From a virus: a stretch of DNA of 36,883 nucleotides. The stretch lies in IMG/VR virus record IMGVR_UViG_3300033233_000097, positions 1 to 36,883 of that record, one strand, 5' to 3'. Numbering within the stretch: the stretch's first letter is position 1; every line of letters begins with the position of its first letter. Both the position numbers and the translations under genes were made by a program. The notes beneath the pieces were generated by a model. That model was given only the letters and a program-made list of their open reading frames with translations. It was not told the origin of the DNA and ran no database searches. Positions 7,269 to 12,491 of the stretch are shown in pieces.

Positions 7269-7420
7269 TATTCCTCTATTTTGTATTCTTCGTTCATCAA
7301 CTGTTCTTTTTTTTTAAACTTAAATCTTAAATATCTGACAAATAATAGTCCTAGATAGGACCAAAGAACTAAAGCTATTGCCCATACTAATCCTATTGTC
7401 ATGATCATTAAGTCTTCCAT
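7268..7420 (-). CDS. Small single-pass membrane protein, 50 aa
   Basis: One strong transmembrane segment (MIMTIGLVWAIALVLWSYLGLLFV, residues 5-28) then a basic cytoplasmic-type stretch (RYLRFKFKKK) and an acidic end (NEEYKIEE). The positive-inside rule places the C-terminus in the cytoplasm. Both ends overlap neighbouring genes by a single base: the TGATG junction at 7420 with the upstream gene and the TAATG junction at 7268 with the downstream gene. That is good evidence that this short frame is translated. The function is unknown; a membrane tether or superinfection protein is possible. Confidence 0.75.
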   Translation of the reverse strand: MEDLMIMTIGLVWAIALVLWSYLGLLFVRYLRFKFKKKEQLMNEEYKIEE

Positions 7421-8151
7421 CACTTCACGATATCAAAGTTAAATAGATTATGTTTGGTAGCGAATTCTAAATACTTTGGAATATATCCTTTTAAATCTTG
7501 GCCCTTTTCCTTTTGGCCTTTCCAATATTTTGCGAGTTCACTTGCGGCTTTGAGATCTCGGACCATAAGTTGCCTAAAGGTAAGTCCAGAGTGCTTACTA
7601 CCTTCTGGGAATTTAGTGTTCCCAATTTCATTCTCATTTGAGCTATTTCCTTTTGAGTCTGTTTTATCGTTATTAGGGCTTCCGAAATCTGGCAGAGATT
7701 CTTTCGTATCAAGAGCAGGCGCGGGTAGTTCCTTTTTTCTTTTAGGCTCAGTGGGACTATCAGCGAGTCTATCTCCCTCATCAAGCTCAGGAGCGAACTG
7801 CGTTCCATAGCCACAATTTGCAAGGGCCCTTCCCACTGATCCAGTTTCTGCTTTTTCGATGAAGTCTGCCCAATGTTGGACTTGTTCTTGTTTATGGGCT
7901 GTTGAGATAAGATTTGATTTCTCATCATAGATTTCCGCTTTGAATAATGCATGTTCTGGTGACCTCTCTAACATTTGAGTTTTAATAGACCAATCAGGAT
8001 GATCTTCTCTAAACCATACGAGACGCTGAGCTACTTGAAGATAGGCTTTAATAGTTTCTATCCATTGACCTGTATTTTTATCTTTATGTTTTCTTGGCAT
8101 TAATAGAAGTGGAAGAATTGTTCCTTTAGGAGTGACTATAGTTTCTTGCAT
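7420..8151 (-). CDS. Candidate single-strand annealing / recombination protein, 243 aa
   Basis: The N-terminal domain (residues 1-130) has a strand-rich region with AYLQVAQRLVWFREDHPDWSI and a highly ordered FIEKAETGSVGRALANCGYGT segment near 95-117. An EKAET-x-x-x-GRAL helix of this kind is seen in phage single-strand-annealing or Rad52/ERF-like proteins, so DNA annealing is my best guess. Residues 130-190 are a Ser/Asn/Pro-rich linker and the C-terminus is a short helical domain, a layout also common in such proteins. I start at ATG 8151, which has GAGG upstream, instead of the longer frame from 8205, whose upstream bases would not bind ribosomes and lie in the leader hairpin. A RusA-like resolvase three genes on supports a recombination operon. 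Confidence 0.55.
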   Translation of the reverse strand: MQETIVTPKGTILPLLLMPRKHKDKNTGQWIETIKAYLQVAQRLVWFREDHPDWSIKTQMLERSPEHALFKAEIYDEKSNLISTAHKQEQVQHWADFIEKAETGSVGRALANCGYGTQFAPELDEGDRLADSPTEPKRKKELPAPALDTKESLPDFGSPNNDKTDSKGNSSNENEIGNTKFPEGSKHSGLTFRQLMVRDLKAASELAKYWKGQKEKGQDLKGYIPKYLEFATKHNLFNFDIVK

Positions 8152-8162
8152 AAAATCCTCAT

Positions 8163-8222
8163 AAAAACCCCCTGACAGCTCGTCGAAAGAAGCCAAGGGG
8201 ACCATACAGGATGGAGGTCTGT
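8163..8222 (-). promoter_or_regulatory. Leader module B: CCTCC-loop hairpin plus attenuator-like stem
   Basis: On the minus strand this leader has ACAG / CTGT flanking a loop with ACCTCC, then a CCCCT/AGGGG stem (8200-8196 with 8173-8169) followed by TTTTT (8167-8163), just before the ribosome-binding site of the gene at 8151. TCGTCGA upstream (8247-8241) can pair with TCGACGA inside the second stem's loop (8187-8181), so two exclusive folds are possible, as in transcription attenuators. It is related to module A at 8288-8355. Confidence 0.45.
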
Positions 8223-8256
8223 TTGGGTTTTGATGTGTGCTCGACGAACTAAACGT

Positions 8257-8284
8257 ATTTTACTTATTTGTTTTTAAATATCAA
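8257..8284 (-). promoter_or_regulatory. Sigma70-type promoter for the annealing/RusA operon
   Basis: On the minus strand TTGATA (8284-8279) and TAAAAT (8262-8257) are 16 bases apart, five of six consensus bases each. The expected start near 8250 gives a leader of about 100 bases before the ATG at 8151, which contains leader module B. Confidence 0.6.
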
Positions 8285-8287
8285 GTG

Positions 8288-8363
8288 AAAACCCCCGAAC
8301 TTGGAAGGGCTCGACTTCAAAGACGGGGGACAATCGTGGGAGACAGGAGGTCTGTCTGGATTG
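8288..8363 (-). promoter_or_regulatory. Leader module A: CCTCC-loop hairpin plus terminator-like stem
   Basis: A hairpin with AGACAG/CTGTCT (8341-8346 with 8352-8357) presents ACCTC on the minus strand, closed further out by CAATC/GATTG. Next comes CCCCCG/CGGGGG (8329-8324 with 8297-8292) with an inner GAAG/CTTC helix, then TTTT (8291-8288). Shared order and wording (ACAGACCTCC, CCCC, a GAGC-containing loop, GGGGG, T-run) make it a diverged copy of module B, offset by 133 bases. It may end upstream transcripts ahead of the promoter at 8257-8284. Confidence 0.45.
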
Positions 8364-8389
8364 TAATATTTACATCGGTGTGGTTTAAG

Positions 8390-8439
8390 AAAAAATAAAG
8401 CCCCTTGATTTTGGTCTTGATTCCGCATTTCAAAGGGCT
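8390..8439 (-). terminator. Intrinsic terminator, minus strand
   Basis: A 10-bp stem (8439-8430 with 8408-8399, AGCCCTTTGA with TCAAGGGGCT on the minus strand, one G-U pair) is followed by TTTATTTTTTC. On the plus strand the same stem would have a C-A mismatch and no T-run, so the minus strand is the active one. It would stop read-through from the transposase operon. Confidence 0.7.
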
Positions 8440-8458
8440 TAAGCTGCATCTGGCAAAA

Positions 8459-8973
8459 GATACATGTCTAGAGTATTCACATAAAAAAAGACATGTATCA
8501 AGCTAAAAGTGGGATCGGTGCAGTGCCACTTAAAAAACCACCGACGGATTCGCCCTAAGCCGGTAATTTGAATATGGGCAGATTACAGCTCTTATAACCT
8601 AAAGGCACGTAAAGCCTTGAGCTTCAGTATCTTCGATGGGCTAGGACAGCTAAACGTAGATCGTAGGGATAACATAGAAGAGGGGTAAGAGTGATGATAA
8701 TCAGAATGACAAGGGATGTATTTTATCCCACAGGATGCAAAACTGCATGTTGGTTCTTAACGGGCTGACCTTACGTTAAGTGTAATCCTGGGTTTTACTA
8801 TTTAGGCATGGATATAGTGTAACGGAAGATGTGGCGGTCATACCGCACAGAGCACGCCGGCTGACGCTGAAAAGAGAAGAAAGGGTTCGACTCCCTAATT
8901 CATGCATCAAGAGTAGAAACCAGGAGCCACAGTTGATCATCTTGGAAGTCGACACTACCACTACTGGAGTAGT
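8459..8973 (+). ncRNA. Large structured non-coding RNA candidate, about 515 nt
   Basis: No gene is supported between 8152 and 9030, yet this stretch is dense in paired segments: an 11-bp stem (8459-8469 with 8489-8499); an H-type pseudoknot (8507-8512 with 8526-8531, and 8515-8520 with 8539-8544); AGCTC/GAGCT enclosing AAGGC/GCCTT (8587-8623); GGGAT/ATCCC (8713-8729); ATGCA/TGCAT with loop AAAC (8735-8748); CTTAACG/CGTTAAG (8756-8780); an 8-bp helix (8806-8813 with 8898-8905) holding two hairpins; and ACTAC/GTAGT (8960-8973). Plus polarity is favoured by a T-loop (TTCGACT) and a G-U pair in the 8-bp helix. The size resembles the ornate phage RNAs ROOL and GOLLD, but I cannot show homology. 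No clear promoter was found. Confidence 0.5.
8806..8905 (+). other. tRNA-like junction with T-arm, inside the structured RNA
   Basis: An 8-bp closing helix (GCATGGAT 8806-8813 with ATTCATGC 8898-8905) encloses a hairpin GCGGT/ACCGC with CAT in its loop (8834-8846) and a T-arm-like hairpin AGGG-TTCGACT-CCCT (8882-8896). The T-loop sequence is canonical. However, there is no D-arm, the segment between the hairpins is about 35 nt, and the 3' end reads TCA instead of CCA. It is probably a tRNA-mimic domain or a decayed tRNA rather than a working one. Confidence 0.35.
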
Positions 8974-9030
8974 AGGGAAAGAGGTTGGTTTGTTTAATGT
9001 GCAATAAATTGACCATGAAAAATACTCCTT

Positions 9031-9894
9031 TTAAGAAACTTTTGGTAAAAGCGTCGCAACCCTTGAAAACATCACTCGCGGTAAATTCTGACCGCGATGA
9101 TTGTAACGAAAAGAAAACTCGTTCAAGTAGGTCTGCAAATGCTTCGGCGAAACGGCGTGAAAAGTCCCGTGGACAGACCGTTTAAACTGCGACCAAAAGC
9201 CTTCGATTGTATTAGTGTGAACGTCGCCTCTCGCATACTCGCCTTTGCCGTGGCGAACTGTCTCATGCAAGTGGCCTAACGACTTCACTTTGTTATAGCT
9301 GTTCGACTCATCCGTTGTGATAACAGCATTTGGCGGCACCATTGCTTGAATTAATGGCATGAGCGTAACCATGCGAACATTTGGCACGACTTGGGTTTTA
9401 ACGTGACCTTTGCGCTCTACAACGCCAAAGACAGGAGTCTTGCCTTCGGCACCACGACCACGTTTACCGCGTCTCACGCCGCCAACATAAGTCTCATCGG
9501 CTTCGATAATTTCAAGACCGCCAAGTGGACCGCCATCGGGCGACATGAGAAGTCTGATTTGTTTAGCGATGCGCCAAGCGCATTTATAAGTGACGCCAAG
9601 GTGACGCTGCAATTCTTTAGCGGCTATGCCATTTTTACTTTGGCTCATTAAGAATATGGCATGAAACCAAAGCGTTAGTGGTGTCGATGACTTGTGAAAT
9701 ATAGTGCCTTCAGTCGGGTAAACTTGAAACCCACAAGCGCAGGCGTATGAGCGCCGACCTTCGACCGCGTGAAATGCGGTCTTGTCACACTTTGGGCATG
9801 ACAGACCTTTCGGATAACGATTGTTGAATATGAAATCGAGGCACGTTTTGTCATTCGGGAAGTCGGCGCGAAAGTCTTTTATGGTGTATTTCAT
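9031..9894 (-). CDS. IS1595-family (ISXO2-like) transposase, 287 aa
   Basis: DDE-type transposase. Residues 1-60 form the N-terminal zinc ribbon of this family (Cys33-x-x-Cys36 and Cys52-x-Cys54); a helix-turn-helix-like region follows (GIAAKELQRHLGVTYKCAWRIAKQIR, about 89-114). The catalytic domain has Asp133 (EADETYVGG), Asp195 (TTDESNSY) and Glu231 in HTNTIEGFWSQFKRSVHGTFH. It ends with the usual FRYNHR motif. I start it at ATG 9894, which overlaps the passenger stop by four bases; a TTG four codons upstream is also open. It is full length and looks intact. The neighbouring passenger gene and shared promoter mean both are expressed together. Confidence 0.95.
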   Translation of the reverse strand: MKYTIKDFRADFPNDKTCLDFIFNNRYPKGLSCPKCDKTAFHAVEGRRSYACACGFQVYPTEGTIFHKSSTPLTLWFHAIFLMSQSKNGIAAKELQRHLGVTYKCAWRIAKQIRLLMSPDGGPLGGLEIIEADETYVGGVRRGKRGRGAEGKTPVFGVVERKGHVKTQVVPNVRMVTLMPLIQAMVPPNAVITTDESNSYNKVKSLGHLHETVRHGKGEYARGDVHTNTIEGFWSQFKRSVHGTFHAVSPKHLQTYLNEFSFRYNHRGQNLPRVMFSRVATLLPKVS

Positions 9895-10337
9895 TTGTTG
9901 CCGCAATTCTGTTTGCCCTTCATAAACTCAAAGAAGTCTTTATGCTCAATTTTTTCGTGAATAATCCTTGCTAAAATATAGGATGAAAAAACGTCCTTAT
10001 TGCAATCACTTAAAAGCGACTTTAAAAATTCGTACATTTTTGTTCTGGTCTTGACTACCATCTCAGAGCATAAATCAATGGCGTAAAACTTAAAACAAAG
10101 GTCGGCCAACGCCTGTTCTTTGTTACCCCTGTACTTTTCTAAAAGGACCTTATGAATTTCTTCGCAGCATGTTTGCAACATGCTGCCATCACCGCACGAC
10201 GGTTCAAATAAATAGGTGTCTTCGTCGCTAAACTTTTTAGTTCCAATCAGGGCCATCATTTCCCTGGTTGCCCACGGTGGAGTCATAATCTGTGTGGGCT
10301 TTAGGCTTTTTTTAGTTCTCACTAGTTTGGTCTTCAT
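9891..10337 (-). CDS. Methyltransferase-like passenger protein, 148 aa, no catalytic motif seen
   Basis: The N-terminus resembles an N-6 adenine methyltransferase: TPPWATREMMALI then the AdoMet-binding motif I FEPSCGDGSML (residues 44-54) and a motif II-like FYAIDLCSEMV. The protein stops at 148 residues and contains no NPPY/DPPY-type motif IV, so it lacks a visible methylation site. It may be a truncated enzyme or a domain used for another purpose in transposition. The start at ATG 10337 has AAAGGAG upstream; the longer frame from 10355 would overlap that site. Its stop overlaps the transposase start (ATGA). I recall IS1595-family elements that carry passenger genes, but cannot confirm this one. 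Confidence 0.75.
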   Translation of the reverse strand: MKTKLVRTKKSLKPTQIMTPPWATREMMALIGTKKFSDEDTYLFEPSCGDGSMLQTCCEEIHKVLLEKYRGNKEQALADLCFKFYAIDLCSEMVVKTRTKMYEFLKSLLSDCNKDVFSSYILARIIHEKIEHKDFFEFMKGKQNCGNK

Positions 10338-10367
10338 AAATTCAACTCCTTTCAACGAGTTAAATAC

Positions 10368-10396
10368 AGTATAGCCTATTGTTTACTTGTCGTCAA
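10368..10396 (-). promoter_or_regulatory. Strong sigma70 promoter of the IS operon
   Basis: On the minus strand TTGACG (10396-10391) and TATACT (10373-10368) are 17 bases apart, close to consensus. They sit directly upstream of the passenger gene. The -35 box lies at the very end of the inserted segment, where a terminal inverted repeat would be. Confidence 0.8.
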
Positions 10397-10403
10397 GGGA
10401 TAA

Positions 10404-10739
10404 TTATTTGGAACGTGGCTTATACGTAGAAAAGTTATAGAAACCTTAGGTTTCTTTCATGAAGGATTTTATCCCTACGGTTTAGAGGATTCTGATTTCA
10501 ATAATAGAGTGAATCATGCAGGTTTTAAATCTTGTTATATTCCAGGTTTTAAATCTAAACATATCGGTATTGGAGACAACGATTCAGGTGAATATAGACA
10601 AATGAAAAATGATAGCCTTCAACAAAATCTTCCATTATTAAATGATCGTTGTGCTAATTATATTTTAAGAGGACTTATTGAACCACTCCCTCAGATGAGA
10701 GAACCATTGGATGAAGATAATACTTATGGTGGTAAATGA
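10404..10739 (+). pseudogene. GT2-type glycosyltransferase, C-terminal fragment cut by the IS
   Basis: The open frame runs from just after a TAA at 10401 to the stop at 10739, 111 residues. It reads TWLIRRKVIETLGFFHEGFYPYGLEDSDFNNRVNHAGFK, the acceptor-binding and catalytic part of family 2 glycosyltransferases (the EDSDF acidic motif after a G-x-F-x-E-x-F segment). The nucleotide-binding N-terminal half, normally over 150 residues, is missing. The upstream side is the IS end, and no matching N-terminal half is found on the other side of the element (8.2-9.0 kb). A short product could start at GTG 10509 but would have no active site. It overlaps the next gene by four bases. Confidence 0.75.
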
Positions 10740-10993
10740 GATCTGATGTACGATTAGAACTTATTAAAAGAAGAACTGAAGATTTAAGATTGATGCTTTA
10801 TATAAGTTATGATGCTTCTATAAATGATGATATCAAATGGCTTATAGATAGATTGGATCTATTGATTGAGACATTAGAATATATTGCTCAAAATGCAGGT
10901 CATTCTAATTTATGTAATGAATCAAATTGGTCTTATTGTGATGCTGGATGTGAATATAGCTTTAAAGCTAGTAAGGCTTTAGAGGGAAAATGA
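10736..10993 (+). CDS. Hypothetical protein, 85 aa
   Basis: A helical protein (residues 1-55, with LELIKRRTEDLRLML and a second helix WLIDRLDLLIETLEYIAQN) ending in a Cys-rich segment (NLCNESNWSYCDAGCEYSF: three cysteines). It overlaps the glycosyltransferase fragment and the following tiny gene by four bases at each end. The family is unknown. The helical start is of the kind found in small phage proteins that form dimers; I have no function for it. Confidence 0.65.
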   Translation: MRSDVRLELIKRRTEDLRLMLYISYDASINDDIKWLIDRLDLLIETLEYIAQNAGHSNLCNESNWSYCDAGCEYSFKASKALEGK

Positions 10994-11061
10994 GTTTAAT
11001 CTCATGGATAATTCTTTTATGTGTAGTTTGGCTTCTTTATATATTCATTAAAGGTGAATGA
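10990..11061 (+). CDS. Tiny membrane peptide, 23 aa
   Basis: ATG at 10990 overlaps the previous stop (ATGA), and its own stop TGA overlaps the next ATG at 11058 (ATGA again). The product is almost wholly hydrophobic (SLISWIILLCVVWLLYIFIKGE): one membrane span with a short basic/acidic tail. Coupling at both ends makes it likely to be translated despite its size. The function is unknown. Confidence 0.55.
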   Translation: MSLISWIILLCVVWLLYIFIKGE

Positions 11062-11255
11062 AAACAACAATATTCAGAAAAGATATTGAAAGACTTTACA
11101 AATTACTCTCGATAGATGGATATAAGAATGTAGTTAGATATTTAGAACAAGTTCATAAAGAATTAGATGTTCTTCATGATTTAGTAAGAGAATTAAATAT
11201 TGAAAATGAAAGTTTAAAACTTGCAAGCGAATGTAAAAAACAAAGTTCTAACTGA
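11058..11255 (+). CDS. Hypothetical protein, 65 aa
   Basis: A helical, charged protein with a basic N-terminus (MKTTIFRKDIERLYKLL) and a leucine-spaced C-terminal half (LEQVHKELDVLHDLVRELNIENESLKL) that predicts a coiled coil, so it is probably a homodimer. No motif gives its role. It is translated after the 23-residue membrane peptide through an ATGA overlap, and may act with it. Confidence 0.65.
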   Translation: MKTTIFRKDIERLYKLLSIDGYKNVVRYLEQVHKELDVLHDLVRELNIENESLKLASECKKQSSN

Positions 11256-11400
11256 ACAAACATTCAAAGATCTAATGAAGGATTTCTTAGAGAAGATAGA
11301 TAAAACAGATAAGAAGTTTAAAGTTGAAAGCCGAATGCTTTGGTATCCCAATATGGATGGATTTAGACTTAATTTAGATGTGATATTTGAGAAAAAATGA
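11221..11400 (+). CDS. Hypothetical protein, 41-59 aa
   Basis: A clear coding frame (VLTEQTFKDLMKDFLEKIDKTDKKF then RMLWYPNMDGFRLNLDVIFEKK) that ends at 11400 with an ATGA overlap with the HNH gene. The start is uncertain: TTG at 11221 gives 59 residues and overlaps the preceding gene by 35 bases in another frame, whereas ATG at 11275 gives only 41 residues and loses the first helix. I prefer the longer form because the helix seems part of the domain. The family is unknown. Confidence 0.5.
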   Translation: MQANVKNKVLTEQTFKDLMKDFLEKIDKTDKKFKVESRMLWYPNMDGFRLNLDVIFEKK

Positions 11401-11663
11401 GTCCATTCCCAAAACCTATTAGAGAGAAAAATAAAACTATCTTAGATAAAGTAAAAGAGATGAACTGCTGTATATGTGGTTCTATGCCCCCCTCAGATCC
11501 TCACCATATTCTCTCTAGAGGCTCTGGTGGCCCAGATACGCTTAAAAATCTTGCCCCATTATGCCGTCAACACCACACAGAATGGCATCAGATAGGACTC
11601 AATAAAATGATGTCCAAATACAAACAATTAGAGAAGTTCCTTATCCTTCTAAATAATCGTTGA
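11397..11663 (+). CDS. HNH endonuclease, 88 aa
   Basis: A compact HNH nuclease: Cys24-x-x-Cys27 and a second pair (Cys56 and the histidines of PLCRQHHTEWH) bind structural zinc, and the catalytic part is DPHHILSRGSGGPDTLKNLAPLC, with His36-His37, Asn51 and His60. The spacing matches the short stand-alone HNH proteins of phages. Such proteins help packaging next to terminase, aid recombination (NinG/Rap-like), or act as homing enzymes. Here it is at the end of a chain of tiny overlapping genes, far from terminase, so a role in DNA processing or host DNA attack is inference. Confidence 0.85.
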   Translation: MSPFPKPIREKNKTILDKVKEMNCCICGSMPPSDPHHILSRGSGGPDTLKNLAPLCRQHHTEWHQIGLNKMMSKYKQLEKFLILLNNR

Positions 11664-11665
11664 CT

Positions 11666-11693
11666 TTGTCCGACATTTGTACTAACATATAAT
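11666..11693 (+). promoter_or_regulatory. Sigma70-type promoter for the lipoprotein/glycosyltransferase operon
   Basis: A perfect -10 box TATAAT (11688-11693) has TTGTCC 16 bases upstream (11666-11671, four of six consensus bases). TTGACT at 11660 would be 22 bases away, too far. A start near 11700 leaves a short leader ahead of the ATG at 11708. Confidence 0.65.
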
Positions 11694-11707
11694 TAATGGG
11701 GGATGAA

Positions 11708-11776
11708 ATGAAGATATTCAATTTATTGATAGAAGGATTAGTAAATTTAGCCAAATCAATATGGTTTGTTAAGTAA
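11708..11776 (+). CDS. Tiny amphipathic peptide, 22 aa
   Basis: A short frame MKIFNLLIEGLVNLAKSIWFVK preceded by GGGGGATGAA as ribosome-binding sequence and by the promoter at 11666-11693. It forms one hydrophobic amphipathic helix with lysines at intervals. A membrane-active peptide or a leader peptide is possible. The evidence is only the start context. Confidence 0.4.
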   Translation: MKIFNLLIEGLVNLAKSIWFVK

Positions 11777-11785
11777 GGGGGATTT

Positions 11786-11989
11786 ATGAAGTACGTATTA
11801 GTTTTGTTAATGCTAACAGGTTGTTCAAGTGCCCAATGGAGAGAATCAGGACAATCAGCAGCTAGATCTTTTCAAATAATGGGTGAAGCAATGAAACCAG
11901 AACCACATCAAGCTGAACGAATTCCTAATAATGATACTAATTGTGTCAGCTCTATTATTGGCAATCAGGTCTATACCAATTGTTATTAG
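11786..11989 (+). CDS. Putative lipoprotein, 67 aa
   Basis: A lipoprotein signal peptide: MKYVLVLLMLTGC with Cys13 after Leu-Thr-Gly, a good lipobox. The mature 55 residues (SSAQWRESGQSAARSF... NCVSSIIGNQVYTNC) include two further cysteines that could form a disulfide. A strong AAGGGGGATTT ribosome-binding sequence precedes the ATG. It is expected in the outer membrane or periplasm of a Gram-negative host. A spanin subunit or a surface-exclusion lipoprotein are the common roles for phage lipoproteins of this size; neither is proven. Confidence 0.75.
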   Translation: MKYVLVLLMLTGCSSAQWRESGQSAARSFQIMGEAMKPEPHQAERIPNNDTNCVSSIIGNQVYTNCY

Positions 11990-11997
11990 GAGATTTT

Positions 11998-12297
11998 ATG
12001 AAAAAGTATTTAGCTATGTCAGTAGTTTATGCTTTAACAGCCTACTTTCTTGTGTCATATTGCAGTGGATGTACAAGCGTTATGACAAAGGATTCATTGA
12101 CTGAGAAGCTTGGTTATCCTACAGAGATTAAAAGAGAGAAGGGGCTTACTGTATATCGGTATCTGGAAGCTAATAATCATTTCCTATCTGATAATGGTAA
12201 TTATAAGACCCTTGATAGTAGATGGTGTAGAACGAATTATTATTTGAATGATTCAATTGTTATTAATAAGAAATTAGAAGGAAATAACTGTAAATGA
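11998..12297 (+). CDS. Putative secreted or lipoprotein, 99 aa
   Basis: Starts at ATG 11998 with AGGAG six bases upstream; a longer in-frame reading from 11941 starts inside the previous gene. A signal segment (YLAMSVVYALTAYFLVSYCSG) ends in a lipobox-like Cys-Ser-Gly-Cys25. The rest is polar (SLTEKLGYPTEIKREKGLTVYRY...) with two Cys residues near the end. The SLTEKLGYP-type sequence recalls small bacterial periplasmic lipoproteins, but I do not name the family. It ends with an ATGA overlap with the next gene. Confidence 0.7.
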   Translation: MKKYLAMSVVYALTAYFLVSYCSGCTSVMTKDSLTEKLGYPTEIKREKGLTVYRYLEANNHFLSDNGNYKTLDSRWCRTNYYLNDSIVINKKLEGNNCK

Positions 12298-12491
12298 AGA
12301 AGAATGGGTTCCCTAAAGAATGGAAGAAAAAGAATTTCTCTAAAGCAGCAGATCTTTTAAAAACACGACGTCTTTCATTTAGAATAGATGAACAGACTTA
12401 TAACATTCTAAAGCAACACAATGTTGATATATCAGATCTATGTCGGCTTGTTATTAAATGGAAAATTGATCAATTGAAGATTAGTAATTAA
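12294..12491 (+). CDS. Ribbon-helix-helix-like DNA-binding protein, 65 aa
   Basis: Residues 26-62 (RLSFRIDEQTYNILKQHNVDISDLCRLVIKWKIDQL) follow the ribbon-helix-helix pattern: a short strand with alternating polar residues, then two helices separated by a turn. Such dimers bind DNA operators. The N-terminus is very basic (KKNGFPKEWKKKNFSKAADLLKTRR). It overlaps the lipoprotein gene by four bases and the glycosyltransferase start by one base (TAATG), so it may regulate its own operon. The operator is unknown. Confidence 0.6.
   Translation: MKKNGFPKEWKKKNFSKAADLLKTRRLSFRIDEQTYNILKQHNVDISDLCRLVIKWKIDQLKISN

Larger units (their letters stand above)
9009..10396 (-). mobile_element. IS1595-family element with methyltransferase-like passenger
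   Basis: A promoter, a methyltransferase-like gene and an IS1595/ISXO2-type transposase gene form one unit whose base composition is visibly richer in G and C than the phage genes around it. It cuts the GT2 gene that resumes at 10404. The ends are set only loosely: TTGAC occurs facing inward at 9009 and at 10396, but the match beyond five bases is weak. The 8-base flanks (9001-9008 and 10397-10404) do not form an exact target duplication. The element itself is sure; the exact limits are not. Confidence 0.8.

Noticed and set aside
8264-8449. 61-codon minus-strand open frame (starts MQLKPF)
   Set aside because: It crosses a strong minus-strand terminator and a promoter, and the leader modules; no family pattern.
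8459-8973. tmRNA
   Set aside because: It has a T-loop and a pseudoknot, but no tRNA-Ala-like G-U acceptor, no tag-coding frame and no split 5'/3' tRNA halves.
8786-9009. Plus-strand frame of about 74 codons ending at 9009, and a 61-codon minus-strand frame at 8776-8961
   Set aside because: Both lie over stems of the structured RNA, have no good start site, and read as low-complexity chance protein. I also tested whether the plus frame was the missing GT2 half; it does not match that fold.
9009-10396. Exact inverted repeats and 8-base target duplication for the IS
   Set aside because: Only TTGAC matches at both ends, and the flanking octamers differ at three positions, so I do not claim the limits.
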